Part shown: in pieces, positions 35,537 through 44,865 of the stretch
Position numbering within the stretch: position 1 is the first letter of the stretch
Layout of the letters: every line of letters starts with the position of its first letter
Assembly (NCBI RefSeq): GCF_027920805.1
Contig: NZ_JANWOI010000002.1
Coordinates: 372,001 to 436,000, forward strand
Reading direction: 5' to 3'
Source: Govania unica
GTDB taxonomy: Bacteria; Pseudomonadota; Alphaproteobacteria; Sphingomonadales; Govanellaceae
DNA length: 64,000 nucleotides
Translations under genes and position numbers: made by a program
The notes under the pieces: model-generated
Database searches by the model: none
Seen by the model: the letters and a program-made list of their open reading frames with translations, nothing else
Told to the model about the DNA's origin: nothing

Positions 35537-36238
35537 TTAAACAGATGTGGTAGTATCGGTCGGTAAGGATTCAAGATTGCTCGGATTTTCCGGCCGGGGT
35601 TCGCGGCGTGGGGGGACGACGATGCCGCCGGAGATGACGAATTTCAAGCCGTCATCCACGGACATATTCAGGCTGATCAGATCCCTGCGCGGGATGAACA
35701 GCAACAGGCCCGAGGTCGGCAAAGGCACGGTCGGCAGGAAGACGCTGACCACATCGGGGGCGGTGCGGTCTTTGACCTCCCCAGTGTTTTCATTGATGAC
35801 GAAGGCCATGCTCCAGCAGTTGGGGCGCGGATATTCGATCAGGACCACTTCCTTGAATGAGCTTGCGTCCGACGATACCACCATCTGGAAGACCTGCTTC
35901 AGGGTGGCATAAAGGCTGCGAATGATCGGCGTGCGGTCGATCAGATTATCGCCGAGGGCCAACAGCGCGCGACCAAAGAAATTGGCGGCAAAGGCACCGA
36001 GCAGGATCAGAACGGTTACGACGATCACCAGCCCGAAGCCGGGCAGCGGAAACGGCAGATAGGCTTCCGGCATGAGATGTTTGGGAATGAGGGGAGCCAC
36101 CAGGCTGTCGATCGTGGTGATAAAGCTCCAGACCAGATAGGCGGTGATGCCGACCGGCGCGGCCACGACAATCCCCGTTAAAAGGTAATTGCGCAGGCGG
36201 CGCATCATGGATTTGCGAGCTGTTTTCATCATTTTCAT
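35537..36238 (-). CDS. DUF502 membrane protein
   Basis: A 233-residue protein of the DUF502 family, function unknown. Two N-terminal membrane helices are seen (about residues 17-40 and 70-95). A conserved soluble part follows with the family pattern IIRSLYATLKQVFQ, then YPRPNCWSMAFVINE and VFLPTVPLPTSGLLLFIPR. The basic Met-rich start and the C-terminal proline-rich tail are not conserved. It overlaps the upstream nucleotidyltransferase by four bases, which puts it in the same message as the putative lipid headgroup enzyme; it runs convergent to recG. Confidence 0.88.
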   Translation of the reverse strand: MKMMKTARKSMMRRLRNYLLTGIVVAAPVGITAYLVWSFITTIDSLVAPLIPKHLMPEAYLPFPLPGFGLVIVVTVLILLGAFAANFFGRALLALGDNLIDRTPIIRSLYATLKQVFQMVVSSDASSFKEVVLIEYPRPNCWSMAFVINENTGEVKDRTAPDVVSVFLPTVPLPTSGLLLFIPRRDLISLNMSVDDGLKFVISGGIVVPPRREPRPENPSNLESLPTDTTTSV

Positions 36239-37032
36239 GCGGCGCTGTCCTTGGCCGAGCGCGCTGTCAAGATGGCCTCGACCTGAATGAGATCGGGAAT
36301 GCTGTCGACGTCGATTGCGGCTTCCGGAACCGGCATGCGGATGGCTGCGGCGGTGACACCCAGCATCTTGCCCGCGCGTGAAATCAGTCCGTCGGTGGTA
36401 TCAAGCCGCAGCAGATAGCGGATCATGTTGCCAAGGCCAAAGGCGCGGGCAAGTTTCAGGGGATGCTTGCGATCCTGTTCGAGATTGGCCCAGAAATCGA
36501 GAATGCGCAGCGAGTTCGGGGTGAGAAACGCGAACATATTGCAGCTTTTGAAGCCTTCACCCCGGCACTGAATAAAGGTGCGCTTGGCCGTAGGATAAGC
36601 CTTGCGGAACAGGGTTTCCGGCACGATGCCGAGCGCGAAATCGACCTGTTGCTGTTCGGCGGCGGCGAGAAAATGATCGATGAGCGCCGGGGTCAGCAGA
36701 GGGTGATCGGCGGTCGTCAGAAAAAACGGTGGTTTCAGATCGGTATCAGCCAAAAGCTTCTGGATGCTGTGGCAGATCGATCCGATCGACGGCTCGATGC
36801 TGCGAACAGTGTCGAGGGATGGGACGTGATCGCGGAGGGCGGCCGGATCGGCGGCACTGATATAGATCGGGCCGGCATAGTCGCTGTCCTTGAGGGCGTC
36901 GAGTACCCAGGCGATCATCGGTCGTCCGGCGAGGGGCACGATGGCTTTGAAGCTGACTCCACGCGCCTCGGCCACGGCGTCGATCCCTCGGCGCTTGCCA
37001 GCAAGCAACAGAGTGCGGAAATCATGTGCCAT
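36235..37032 (-). CDS. MobA-like NTP transferase, possible sphingolipid headgroup enzyme
   Basis: A 265-residue GT-A fold nucleotidyltransferase. The N-terminus TLLLAGKRRGIDAVAEARGV resembles the nucleotide-binding loop, followed by KAIVPLAGRPMI and the metal-binding LTTADHPLLTP. Substrates cannot be read from the sequence. It stands directly after the putative ceramide synthase gene. From memory, the Caulobacter ceramide-phosphoglycerate locus also includes a nucleotidyltransferase (CpgD), so this gene may activate a headgroup precursor. Molybdenum cofactor synthesis is a less likely alternative because no other moa or mob gene is near. Confidence 0.72.
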   Translation of the reverse strand: MAHDFRTLLLAGKRRGIDAVAEARGVSFKAIVPLAGRPMIAWVLDALKDSDYAGPIYISAADPAALRDHVPSLDTVRSIEPSIGSICHSIQKLLADTDLKPPFFLTTADHPLLTPALIDHFLAAAEQQQVDFALGIVPETLFRKAYPTAKRTFIQCRGEGFKSCNMFAFLTPNSLRILDFWANLEQDRKHPLKLARAFGLGNMIRYLLRLDTTDGLISRAGKMLGVTAAAIRMPVPEAAIDVDSIPDLIQVEAILTARSAKDSAA

Positions 37033-37054
37033 TACAGAAACCTTGTTACCCGAA

Positions 37055-37086
37055 CGCCTTATTATCCCCAGGGCGCCTTATTATCC
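37055..37086. repeat. Short direct repeat at the end of the ceramide synthase gene
   Basis: CGCCTTATTATCC occurs at 37055-37067 and again at 37074-37086. The second copy contains the stop codon of the minus-strand gene and the first lies in the 48-base gap to the next gene. It is probably a small tandem duplication without known function. Confidence 0.6.
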
Positions 37087-38223
37087 AAGCTCTTTGCCGT
37101 AAACTCGATAGGTTTTATAGGGCACGGAGTGAATTTTATCGAGAATGCCGCGCATACGCAGATTATCTTCGAGAATCCAGGATAATTCAGCATAGTGGCT
37201 GCCGCGTGCAGCCGCATTGCAGCGAATTTTTTCGATAAGCCCAAAGGACACAGCGGCCCCGAGCGGGCTGTTCTGGATGTCCTGCATAACCCCCATGAGC
37301 GGCACGCGCAGGCTGATCGGGTAATCGATCTTCAGCCATTTCAACAGCCGTAGCCAGCCAAAGGGAAACAGCTTGCCGTCAATGGTCTTGAGGATTTCAT
37401 TGAGGTTCGGCAGCGTCACCATCATGCCCACCGGCTTGCCTTCGAAATAGGCGATATAGGTCAGCTCCTCGCGGACCAGAACCTTCATGCCGTCGGCGGT
37501 GTGCTTCAGCTCGGCTTCGGTCATGGGCAAATAGCCCCAATTGCCGGACCAGGCATCGTTGAAGATTTCAAGAATGATGTCGAGATCCTGCTGATAGCGG
37601 GACATCTGGACCGAGCGGAATTCCAGCCGGCCGTCTTTGACATAGCGGTTGGTCAGCTTCTTGATGCTTTCCGGGATGACGTCGCTGCGGATATCCACGT
37701 AATAGGCATAAAGGTCTTTGGCCTTTTCATACCCTGCCTGCTCAAGCTGGCGGGCGGTATAGGGCAGGCTGTGGCCCATCAACATCATGGGTGGCTTGGA
37801 AAAGCCATCGACCAGAACGCCGGGTTCTTCATTGAGGGTCGGATTATAGGGGCCAAGAACACGGGTCTTGCCGAACGACCGCAGCCAGTTTTCGGCAGTG
37901 CTCAGCAGCGCGCGGGCGGCTTCGTCATCGTCGGCCACATCGAAGAACCCGAAATGCCCGATCTGTTCGCCGTGATGTTCCGGAACGAGATGATCGACCT
38001 GGGCCGTGATGCGCCCGATGGCCTTGCGGCCGCGATAGGCGATGAAGGCCTGTAGCTCGGCATGCTGGAAATAGGGGTTTTTGTTGGGGTGCAGGCGCTC
38101 TTTGAGTTCATAGGCTAAGGGCGGCACCCAGGACGGATCCCCGGCGTAAAGCGCGCGCGATAGATGAATGAATTCATTGAGTTGTCGACCGGTCTTCACC
38201 GGCTCTATGCGCAGCGTTTCCAA
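37081..38223 (-). CDS. GNAT-like acyltransferase, candidate bacterial ceramide synthase (bCerS)
   Basis: A 380-residue protein of the GNAT-related group found with sphingolipid genes. Segments such as YAGDPSWVPPL near residue 29, AIGRITAQVDHL, GHFGFFDV and LGPYNPTLNEEPGVLVDGF are typical. In Caulobacter a protein of this kind (bCerS) N-acylates the sphingoid base to make ceramide, and such a gene is expected here because Spt, ACP, CerR and an acyl-AMP ligase are in the same region. The start is TTG with GGGGGGA about seven bases before it and no better ATG. Assignment to bCerS is inference from context and length. Confidence 0.75.
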   Translation of the reverse strand: METLRIEPVKTGRQLNEFIHLSRALYAGDPSWVPPLAYELKERLHPNKNPYFQHAELQAFIAYRGRKAIGRITAQVDHLVPEHHGEQIGHFGFFDVADDDEAARALLSTAENWLRSFGKTRVLGPYNPTLNEEPGVLVDGFSKPPMMLMGHSLPYTARQLEQAGYEKAKDLYAYYVDIRSDVIPESIKKLTNRYVKDGRLEFRSVQMSRYQQDLDIILEIFNDAWSGNWGYLPMTEAELKHTADGMKVLVREELTYIAYFEGKPVGMMVTLPNLNEILKTIDGKLFPFGWLRLLKWLKIDYPISLRVPLMGVMQDIQNSPLGAAVSFGLIEKIRCNAAARGSHYAELSWILEDNLRMRGILDKIHSVPYKTYRVYGKELG

Positions 38224-38259
38224 CTTTGGTCCCCCCAGACGACAGCTATATTAAAATGG

Positions 38260-39021
38260 TCAGACTTGTTGGCGACGCTCGCGCGGGGTGTCCGGACCAA
38301 GCCCGCCGGAAAGTTCAGCCACCCATGGATAAAGTGCGGCTTCTTCTTCGCTGTAACCAAGATTGAACACCGTGGGGCTTTTGCCCATTTTGGCATTGTT
38401 GTCGTAATAGGTGCCAAACACGCGGTCACAGATGTAATTGGTGATGCCGTAATTGCCATTTTCGTTATGAAAATGATGCGACATATGCAGCTTCTTGATG
38501 TCCTTCACCCATTGGATCTTGGGCTTGTAGGACAAATGCTGCGTGCAATGGAAGAATTCATAGAAGATCGTGGTGAACAGCCCGGTGGCCAGCCCGGCCG
38601 CCGCACCGCCAACACCGTCAAAGGCATAGCCGATGGGAATGGTCACCATGGCGATGGTCGGCAGCGTCGTATAAAGCGCGCCGAACAGCACTTCGAGGTC
38701 ATGGGGATCCTGATGGTGATCGTAATGGATGCGCTTCCACACCGCGGCGGTCAGCTTGGACCGGAACAGATAGCGTCCATGCAGCACAAAGCGGTGGAGC
38801 AGATACCAGGCGAGCGGATAAACCATGATCGACAGGGCGATGACGGCAAGGGTCGGGAGGATTGCCGTGACATGGGTCACCGCCACATAGGTCGAGATAA
38901 GACCCACAACGATATAAGCCTGGATGGCATAATACTGGAAGAACGCGCGGATAAGCTCATTGAGCGTCATCTTGTTCAGATAATGCTTCTTCCGTTTCCA
39001 AAAGCCGAGCCGACCGATCAC
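38260..39021 (-). CDS. Fatty acid hydroxylase / sterol desaturase-family di-iron enzyme
   Basis: A 253-residue membrane enzyme with membrane helices at about residues 30-75 and 110-145. The histidine clusters of the family are all present: HRFVLHG, HYDHHQDPHD, HCTQHLS and HMSHHFHNE. These bind two irons and hydroxylate a lipid chain. Placement just before the putative ceramide synthase suggests hydroxylation of the sphingoid base or the N-acyl chain. The start is GTG with GGAGGG eight bases before it. Confidence 0.85.
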   Translation of the reverse strand: MIGRLGFWKRKKHYLNKMTLNELIRAFFQYYAIQAYIVVGLISTYVAVTHVTAILPTLAVIALSIMVYPLAWYLLHRFVLHGRYLFRSKLTAAVWKRIHYDHHQDPHDLEVLFGALYTTLPTIAMVTIPIGYAFDGVGGAAAGLATGLFTTIFYEFFHCTQHLSYKPKIQWVKDIKKLHMSHHFHNENGNYGITNYICDRVFGTYYDNNAKMGKSPTVFNLGYSEEEAALYPWVAELSGGLGPDTPRERRQQV

Positions 39022-39146
39022 TAACGTTACCCTCCGTTATTGCGCCTGCAGTATAGGGGCCCAAACCCTCTCAGGTATAGGCTTTAATACGGGCACAGCA
39101 TTCGGGCAAGGTTGTGGGCGATCAATACGGCGGATTTATGTCCGGA

Positions 39147-40685
39147 TCAGTTGCGGATCCAGCGCGCGAATTTGCCGAATACGGCGGCGTCGCGATCGCT
39201 AAAGCCAAACCGCAGCAGCAGGATATAAGCCGCAAAGAATGCGGTGGCGCCCACGCCCATGCGGATAGCGATTGACGCGCTGCCCACGATGGCAACGGCG
39301 ATGAAAATCATGGCAGCACCGGAAAAAGACCAGATTGCCGGGCGAATGAGCCTGCGGTCATAGGGTTGAAGGCCATAGAGCTTGTTGATCTGCTGAAGGC
39401 TGAGCAGGCTCGGCACATTGATGCCGATGGCGGTGGCAATGGCGGCGCCAACACTTCCCCAATGGGGCGTCATCCACAGCATCATAAGGGCGGTGACGGC
39501 AAAGCCGATGAGCCCGTTTACGAGTGAGACGCGGGAGCGCGTCAGCATTTCCTGAAGAGCCTGAGAGGGACCCGTTGCGGCTTCAACCGCGCGCCCCAGG
39601 CTGAGAATGGCAATCAGGACACCGGCACCTGCAAAGGTCGGCCCTACGAGGCTCGCAATGTCATGGCGAAGGGCCACAACGAGCGCCCCGGCCGGCATGA
39701 ACAAGGACCAGATCAGGCGGGTTGAGAAAGCATACATGTCCCGGAGGGCGGCTTTTCCCGACAGCGCATTCTCAGCCGAAGCCAGCGGCGCGATCACATA
39801 TTCAAAGCTTTGGCGAATGACCTGCAGTGCGCTCACAACCTTGCGGGCGACGGCGAAGACGGCAACGGCAATGGCCCCGGCAGCACCCGGAATGATGAAA
39901 TTGAGGACGAAGATGGGGAAATTCGAATGAAACCGCTTCATGACGTTCGCGCCTGTCATGGGGCTGCCGAACTGCACAAGTTCACGGAACAGTTCCGGCG
40001 ACACCCTTGTGGCCCAAAGTCGCTTGAGGTCGTAATGCTGCCCAAGCAGGCGTGTGCTCAGGATGCAGGCGACAAAAAGAGCCAGGAGATGGGACAGGAA
40101 CAGACCATAATCGGCCAGACCGATGAAAAAAAACAGAACCCCGGAGATGATCCGCAGACCCTGTTCATAGAAAATCCGCACCTTGACCTCAGGGCCGAAG
40201 GCGTGGCGGGCACGGACCGCGGCGGTGCTCACTTCGATATAGCACCAGAGCGGAATGGCCCAGGCGTAGATCGCGATGATGGTCGGCAAATCTTTGCTGA
40301 CCTCGGGGGCGGCATTGACATATTCCGCAAGCCAGGGGGCGAGGACGGTCAGAATGATGGCGAATAACAGGCTGAGCACACCGCTGATGAGCAGGGAGGC
40401 TTTGAGGACGGCATGGATGCGGTCTTCGTCGCGGGTCGATGGCACAAAGCGCTGAAGGGCGGTGCTCATGGCCAGATCCGACGCTCCGGTCGAGATCATC
40501 ACATAGCCCCAGAACAGCATAAAAACGCCAAGCGTTGCCGCACCATAAAGATTGGCGAAGATAATGACGCCAACAGGCTCGATTACGGCACCAAGCTTGC
40601 CGAGGAAGGCAAGGCCAGCGCTTTTCGCCACCATATTGTCGCTTGTGGATCTGTTGGCGTCGGGACCTTGGGCGTCTTGGGTCAC
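39147..40685 (-). CDS. Flippase of the polysaccharide transporter (MATE-like) family
   Basis: A 512-residue protein with about twelve to fourteen hydrophobic helices in the pattern of Wzx-type flippases. The N-terminal SAGLAFLGKLGAVIEPVGVII begins the first helix, and a GSPMTGANVMKRFHSN loop lies in the middle. Such proteins turn lipid-linked sugars or other lipids across the inner membrane. It starts with GTG seven bases after lptG, so it is in the lptF-lptG transcript. In this setting it could flip a glycolipid or a sphingolipid; the substrate is unknown. Confidence 0.82.
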   Translation of the reverse strand: MTQDAQGPDANRSTSDNMVAKSAGLAFLGKLGAVIEPVGVIIFANLYGAATLGVFMLFWGYVMISTGASDLAMSTALQRFVPSTRDEDRIHAVLKASLLISGVLSLLFAIILTVLAPWLAEYVNAAPEVSKDLPTIIAIYAWAIPLWCYIEVSTAAVRARHAFGPEVKVRIFYEQGLRIISGVLFFFIGLADYGLFLSHLLALFVACILSTRLLGQHYDLKRLWATRVSPELFRELVQFGSPMTGANVMKRFHSNFPIFVLNFIIPGAAGAIAVAVFAVARKVVSALQVIRQSFEYVIAPLASAENALSGKAALRDMYAFSTRLIWSLFMPAGALVVALRHDIASLVGPTFAGAGVLIAILSLGRAVEAATGPSQALQEMLTRSRVSLVNGLIGFAVTALMMLWMTPHWGSVGAAIATAIGINVPSLLSLQQINKLYGLQPYDRRLIRPAIWSFSGAAMIFIAVAIVGSASIAIRMGVGATAFFAAYILLLRFGFSDRDAAVFGKFARWIRN

Positions 40686-40692
40686 AGGCCGC

Positions 40693-41799
40693 CTAATCCT
40701 CGGTATAGACGACGACCATCAGGCCTGCCGCCAAAAATAACAGGAATGGTGCCCAGGCCGCGATCATGGGCGGCATGCGGCCGAACTGGCCCATGGCCAG
40801 CAACAGATTATCGACGATGAAGTAACTGAAGCCAAAGGCCATGGCGATGGCGATGCGGATGAACATCATGCCGCTGCGGACCACGCCGAAGGCCGCCAGA
40901 GCCGCGAGCAAAGGCATCAGCAGCGTCGCCGCCGGAGCCGCAAGCTTGTGATAGAGCGAGGCCGAGAGCGCACGGGTCGAATAGCCTTCCTCGTCAAGGC
41001 GGACCATGGCCGACAGCAGTTTGCCAAAGGACACCTGCTCGGGCACGACAGCGAGGGCGAGGAAACGTTCGGGCGGTATGCTTGAATTCCAGTCCATCTG
41101 CGGCGACGACGTCACCTCGTTATTGCCCATGTTGAAATGGCGCACGCGGAACAGAGTCCAGCGGTTATCCTGGTAAAGTCCGAAATCCGCCTTGGTGATG
41201 CCGGTCAGCTGGCCTTCAGGATTGCGTTCATAAATCGCCACATTGTCGATGACCAGCATCAGGCCATTGCGCGACACGCTGGCCGCTTCGATGAGGTTGT
41301 TGCCGTCGAGAACCCAGGTTTGCGCCGCCCCCTCGGGCGCGGGCGGCACGTCGAGGGCAAAGTTGTTGGCCTCCCAATGCCGGAGTTCGGCGGTTGAACT
41401 GGTAACCACGGTCTCGTTGAAGATGAAATGGCAGAAGGCGATCGCCATCGACACCATGACCAGGGGCGCAATGATCTGATAGGCCGATAACCCGGCCGCC
41501 TTCATGACCGTGATCTCGCTATGCTGGTTCAGCGTCGAATAGGTCAGAATGGCGGCCAAAAGGGCCGTGAATGGCACGAACTGGGCCAGAAGCTGTGGAA
41601 AGCGCAGCTGGATGTAATGCAGGATAGACATATAGGTCGCCCCGGGAGGCGACAGGATGTCTTCGGATGTGGTGAGGAGATCCAGAATTTGCAGGATCAC
41701 CGTCACGCTGATCAAGAGAATCAGAAAATTGATCAGGAACGAGCGCCCGAGATAACGCTCGATCGTACGCGGCGCGCGGAGTTGGAGATCCATTATCAT
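40693..41799 (-). CDS. lptG: LptG-type permease of the lipid export ABC transporter
   Basis: YjgP/YjgQ-family membrane protein of 368 residues. Membrane helices are found near both ends (about residues 18-38, 60-80, 100-125 and three after 285) around a periplasmic beta-jellyroll domain. LptG and LptF form the channel that extracts lipopolysaccharide from the inner membrane. The pair is adjacent as usual, with the lptG ATG overlapping the lptF stop (ATGA). Which of the two paralogs is F or G is judged from order and sequence and is not certain. An alternative role in sphingolipid export is possible given the location. Confidence 0.82.
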   Translation of the reverse strand: MIMDLQLRAPRTIERYLGRSFLINFLILLISVTVILQILDLLTTSEDILSPPGATYMSILHYIQLRFPQLLAQFVPFTALLAAILTYSTLNQHSEITVMKAAGLSAYQIIAPLVMVSMAIAFCHFIFNETVVTSSTAELRHWEANNFALDVPPAPEGAAQTWVLDGNNLIEAASVSRNGLMLVIDNVAIYERNPEGQLTGITKADFGLYQDNRWTLFRVRHFNMGNNEVTSSPQMDWNSSIPPERFLALAVVPEQVSFGKLLSAMVRLDEEGYSTRALSASLYHKLAAPAATLLMPLLAALAAFGVVRSGMMFIRIAIAMAFGFSYFIVDNLLLAMGQFGRMPPMIAAWAPFLLFLAAGLMVVVYTED

Positions 41800-42983
41800 A
41801 CTGCTGTCCTCGGCTCTTTACGGCGCAGCCGTGAGGCAAGATCCAGGATGGCAGTCCAGATATTTTCAAGCCATTGTAATGGCGATCCGCCAACCTTGGA
41901 ATCAGAGATATAGAAAAGTCTGAGACTGCTGATAGCGAAGATCGCAAGCGGCAGCCACAGGAAAGCATAGACCGAGCCGCGACCCATTGCGGCATAAATT
42001 TCCCCGAATTCCAGGACTTTATGCAGAACCAGCATAAGCAGGATGCCAAAAAACATCCCTGTCGAGCCGGTTGTGCGTTTGGCGACGACGCCAAGAGGAA
42101 TGCCAAAGAACGGAATCGCGAGCAGCATCAGAGCCCGGACGATGCGGGCGTGAAAGGCCGCTTTTGCGGCATTGGCATGAGGTCCGCCCGCCTGATAGGA
42201 GGTATAGAGTTCCGGCAGGGTCATCTCAAGCGTCTGATCGGCGCCGCGCTCGCGGAATTGTTCCGCATGGGGCAGGGAGATGATGAAATCATGCGAGCGG
42301 AAGGTGAGGACGCGCGGGTTGGTTTCGCGTTGATCGAGATCGACAAGAATGCCGTCTTCGAGGCGCAACACGAGATGGCCGAGGTCCCCTGTGGTATGGA
42401 ACTGGCCGGTGCGGGCGGTGACCGCTGTCACGCGGCCGGTGGAGGCGATCCGTTCGATAAAAATACCGTTCATGATATCGCCGCCCTGTTCGCTACCATC
42501 AATCCGGAGCGTCAGGCCACTGCCGAGCTTGTTGAATGTTCCCGCCTTGATGCTGGCGCCGAGTGTGCCGCTTTGGACGTCGAAGGCAAGGGTTTGGTAA
42601 GCGTAACGGCTGTATGGCTGGAGAAAGCCTGTCAGCAGTATGGAGGCACAGCTTAGAACCAGAGCCAGCCCGAGCAGAGGCGGGAGCAGACGGTGCAGCC
42701 CGATGCCGCTACTTTGGATGGCATCAAGCTCGCTCGATTGCGACAGTTTGCGGAACCCAAGCTGGATGCCGAGGAAAAAACCTATGGGCAGGGCGAGGCC
42801 GAGATAATGCGGCAACAGACTGCCAAGCATGCGCCAGACCACGGAAAACGGGCCGCCTTCGTTGATCACGAAGTCGAAAATGCGCAGCATGCGTTCCAGA
42901 AGCAAAAGTAGAGCGGCAATCCCAAGCGTCACAAGGAGCGGGATTATTACCTGTCGGAAGACATAGCGGTGAATGCGGTACAC
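41796..42983 (-). CDS. lptF: LptF-type permease of the lipid export ABC transporter
   Basis: YjgP/YjgQ-family membrane protein, 395 residues from the chosen GTG, which gives YRIHRYVFRQ at the N-terminus as in relatives and has AAGGG about seven bases before it. A TTG six codons upstream is the alternative. Membrane helices lie near residues 14-35, 55-75 and 100-120 and in the C-terminal third (PFFGIPLGVVAKR is the conserved loop). It partners LptG. The next gene upstream, on the other strand, is the DUF2141 protein. Confidence 0.82.
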   Translation of the reverse strand: MYRIHRYVFRQVIIPLLVTLGIAALLLLLERMLRIFDFVINEGGPFSVVWRMLGSLLPHYLGLALPIGFFLGIQLGFRKLSQSSELDAIQSSGIGLHRLLPPLLGLALVLSCASILLTGFLQPYSRYAYQTLAFDVQSGTLGASIKAGTFNKLGSGLTLRIDGSEQGGDIMNGIFIERIASTGRVTAVTARTGQFHTTGDLGHLVLRLEDGILVDLDQRETNPRVLTFRSHDFIISLPHAEQFRERGADQTLEMTLPELYTSYQAGGPHANAAKAAFHARIVRALMLLAIPFFGIPLGVVAKRTTGSTGMFFGILLMLVLHKVLEFGEIYAAMGRGSVYAFLWLPLAIFAISSLRLFYISDSKVGGSPLQWLENIWTAILDLASRLRRKEPRTAV

Positions 42984-43191
42984 GCCAGGCCCTTTTCCCA
43001 ATCGTCCCTCTTACAATCGCTTTCCTTTTCCCAATCTGTCCGGCCACAAGCAAGGAAAAAAATGGATTCCGGGAGGATAAACTGGATTAAGTCGCAAGAA
43101 AGGTCGGTGATGATCATAGTCTTGCCAAACTCGGGGGGTAAGAGACTAATCGTGGATAGGGTGGGGTTGGGTGTGAGGTAAGATCAGGACC

Positions 43192-43731
43192 ATGATAAAA
43201 TATTGGAGCCTTGTGGGAGAAGGCGCCGCGTTATTGCTGTTTTCAGCCAGTGTCTGGGCGGGGGGCAGTATGATGCCGACGGCAGCCTATGCGACTAATG
43301 TGGGCCATGATTCTGCACAAGGGTTGATCGGGACCTCTCCGGACGAGTGCCAGAAGCTGTCTGGACGGCCGGATCTGCTGGTGCGGGCGACCCAGTTGAA
43401 AAATTTGAAGGGGACGGTCCGGTTCGTGCTTTATGGCGATAACCCAAAGGATTTTCTGAAAAAGGGCAAGCGTCTCGCGCGGGTGGAGATTCCGGCCAAA
43501 GAGGGGGCTATGGTCTGTATTTCCTTGCCGAAACCGGGTAATTACGCAATTGCGGTTTTGCATGACATCAATGCCAATGGAAAGTTCAATCTGGCCTCGG
43601 ACGGGGGCGGGTTTTCGAACAATCCAAAGATAATGTTCAGCCGCCCGAGCTATGATGAGACATCTTTCGCGGTTGGGGATGCCGGTATCATGCTAGATAT
43701 TAGGATGCGCTATCTATCGGGCGGGAAATAA
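43192..43731 (+). CDS. DUF2141 secreted protein
   Basis: A 179-residue exported protein. The N-terminal hydrophobic segment (about residues 8-24) is a signal peptide, with likely cleavage near ASVWAG or YATN. The mature part has DUF2141 hallmarks: an immunoglobulin-like LKGTVRFVLYGD, AIAVLHDINANGKFNL and GGGFSNNPKIMF. The function of the family is unknown; members often lie near envelope-lipid genes. It is followed by the lipid kinase on the same strand and lies divergent from lptF. Confidence 0.85.
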   Translation: MIKYWSLVGEGAALLLFSASVWAGGSMMPTAAYATNVGHDSAQGLIGTSPDECQKLSGRPDLLVRATQLKNLKGTVRFVLYGDNPKDFLKKGKRLARVEIPAKEGAMVCISLPKPGNYAIAVLHDINANGKFNLASDGGGFSNNPKIMFSRPSYDETSFAVGDAGIMLDIRMRYLSGGK

Positions 43732-43870
43732 AGGTTATTTTGACAGTTTTCTATAAGAAAGTTCAATCTTGATAGAGAGTTATCGAATCGATACTGTCTC
43801 TCCGCGTTCCGGTTCACAACCGGAGCGGCCACTGGTTCGATCTGTTTCCGGCCAGTTCGGGAGGATAGTG

Positions 43871-44842
43871 ATGAATTTAGTGGGTGTTTTGAGCAATCCT
43901 CGCAGTACGCGAAATCAGTCCGGGCTGGACCGTGTACGTGATGTGGTTGAAGATTTCGACGGCGTATTCCATTTCGAAATTGATAGTATCTCGGATATCT
44001 CTCTGGCGCTGCGCCGCTTTGCTGAACAGGGCGTTGACGTGATTGCCATCAATGGCGGTGACGGGACCATTCAGGCGGTCTTCTCCTGTCTTCTGCGCGA
44101 GCGGCCCTTTACGGTGATGCCGCCGATTGCCGTCCTGCCCGCTGGCAAGACCAATATGATCGCGGAAGACCTTGGGGCGATGTCCGCAAAACCTCATGTC
44201 TATTTGCGCCGCCTGTTGGAACTGTGCCGGGATGAGCGGCTTGCCACCCGGATCGTCCGCCGCAGCATCCTGAGAATCGAAGGCATTCCAGGCGCCCCCG
44301 ATCTGAATGGCATGTTCGTTGGGACGGCCGGGATCGTGCGCGGCATCGAATTCTGCCGCCAGATCATTTATCCGCTCGGGCTGCCGAATTTGCTGTCGCA
44401 CCCGCTGACCGTGGGATTGCTGTTTTTTGGCAGCATGTTCGGCGGGCTGTTCGGTCGCTCGCCCCTGGCGACGGAGCCTATCGCGGCAAAGTTCGGCACA
44501 GTGGAACATGAGCCGCAGCAATATTTTGTGATTACGGCAACGACGCTCGACCGTCTCATTCTCGGGTTGCGTCCGTTTGGAGATACTGGGCAAGGCAGCA
44601 TCAAGCTGTTGGCGGTGCCGCAACGTACGTCGACCATCACCAAAGCGTTCCTGCGGACCTTTAATGGGACGCTCGGGCGCAAGCCGATCAAGGATGTGAC
44701 CACCATTCGCACAGATGAAGTTCGGCTTAAGTTGAATTGTCCGATCACTGTCGATGGCGAGCTTTTTGATGTACCACCGGATACAGAAATCCGGATCAGT
44801 GGGAATGAGGCATTGCATTTCGTCAATTTTGCCTCTGTTTAA
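43871..44842 (+). CDS. Diacylglycerol kinase-family lipid kinase, candidate ceramide kinase
   Basis: A 323-residue lipid kinase with the DAGK catalytic motif NGGDGTIQAV (near residue 57) and an LPAGKTNMIAED motif in place of the usual GT-x-N-D loop. The start is the ATG five to six bases after GGGAGGA; an in-frame GTG directly before it is equivalent. In Caulobacter a kinase of this family, CpgB, phosphorylates ceramide. The gene lies within a ceramide cluster and is followed 23 bases later by a Tam41-like cytidylyltransferase, so ceramide 1-phosphate is the likely product. Phosphorylation of diacylglycerol or a sphingoid base is the alternative. Confidence 0.78.
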   Translation: MNLVGVLSNPRSTRNQSGLDRVRDVVEDFDGVFHFEIDSISDISLALRRFAEQGVDVIAINGGDGTIQAVFSCLLRERPFTVMPPIAVLPAGKTNMIAEDLGAMSAKPHVYLRRLLELCRDERLATRIVRRSILRIEGIPGAPDLNGMFVGTAGIVRGIEFCRQIIYPLGLPNLLSHPLTVGLLFFGSMFGGLFGRSPLATEPIAAKFGTVEHEPQQYFVITATTLDRLILGLRPFGDTGQGSIKLLAVPQRTSTITKAFLRTFNGTLGRKPIKDVTTIRTDEVRLKLNCPITVDGELFDVPPDTEIRISGNEALHFVNFASV

Positions 44843-44865
44843 CCTGCGCTTTGAATAGACTGACA

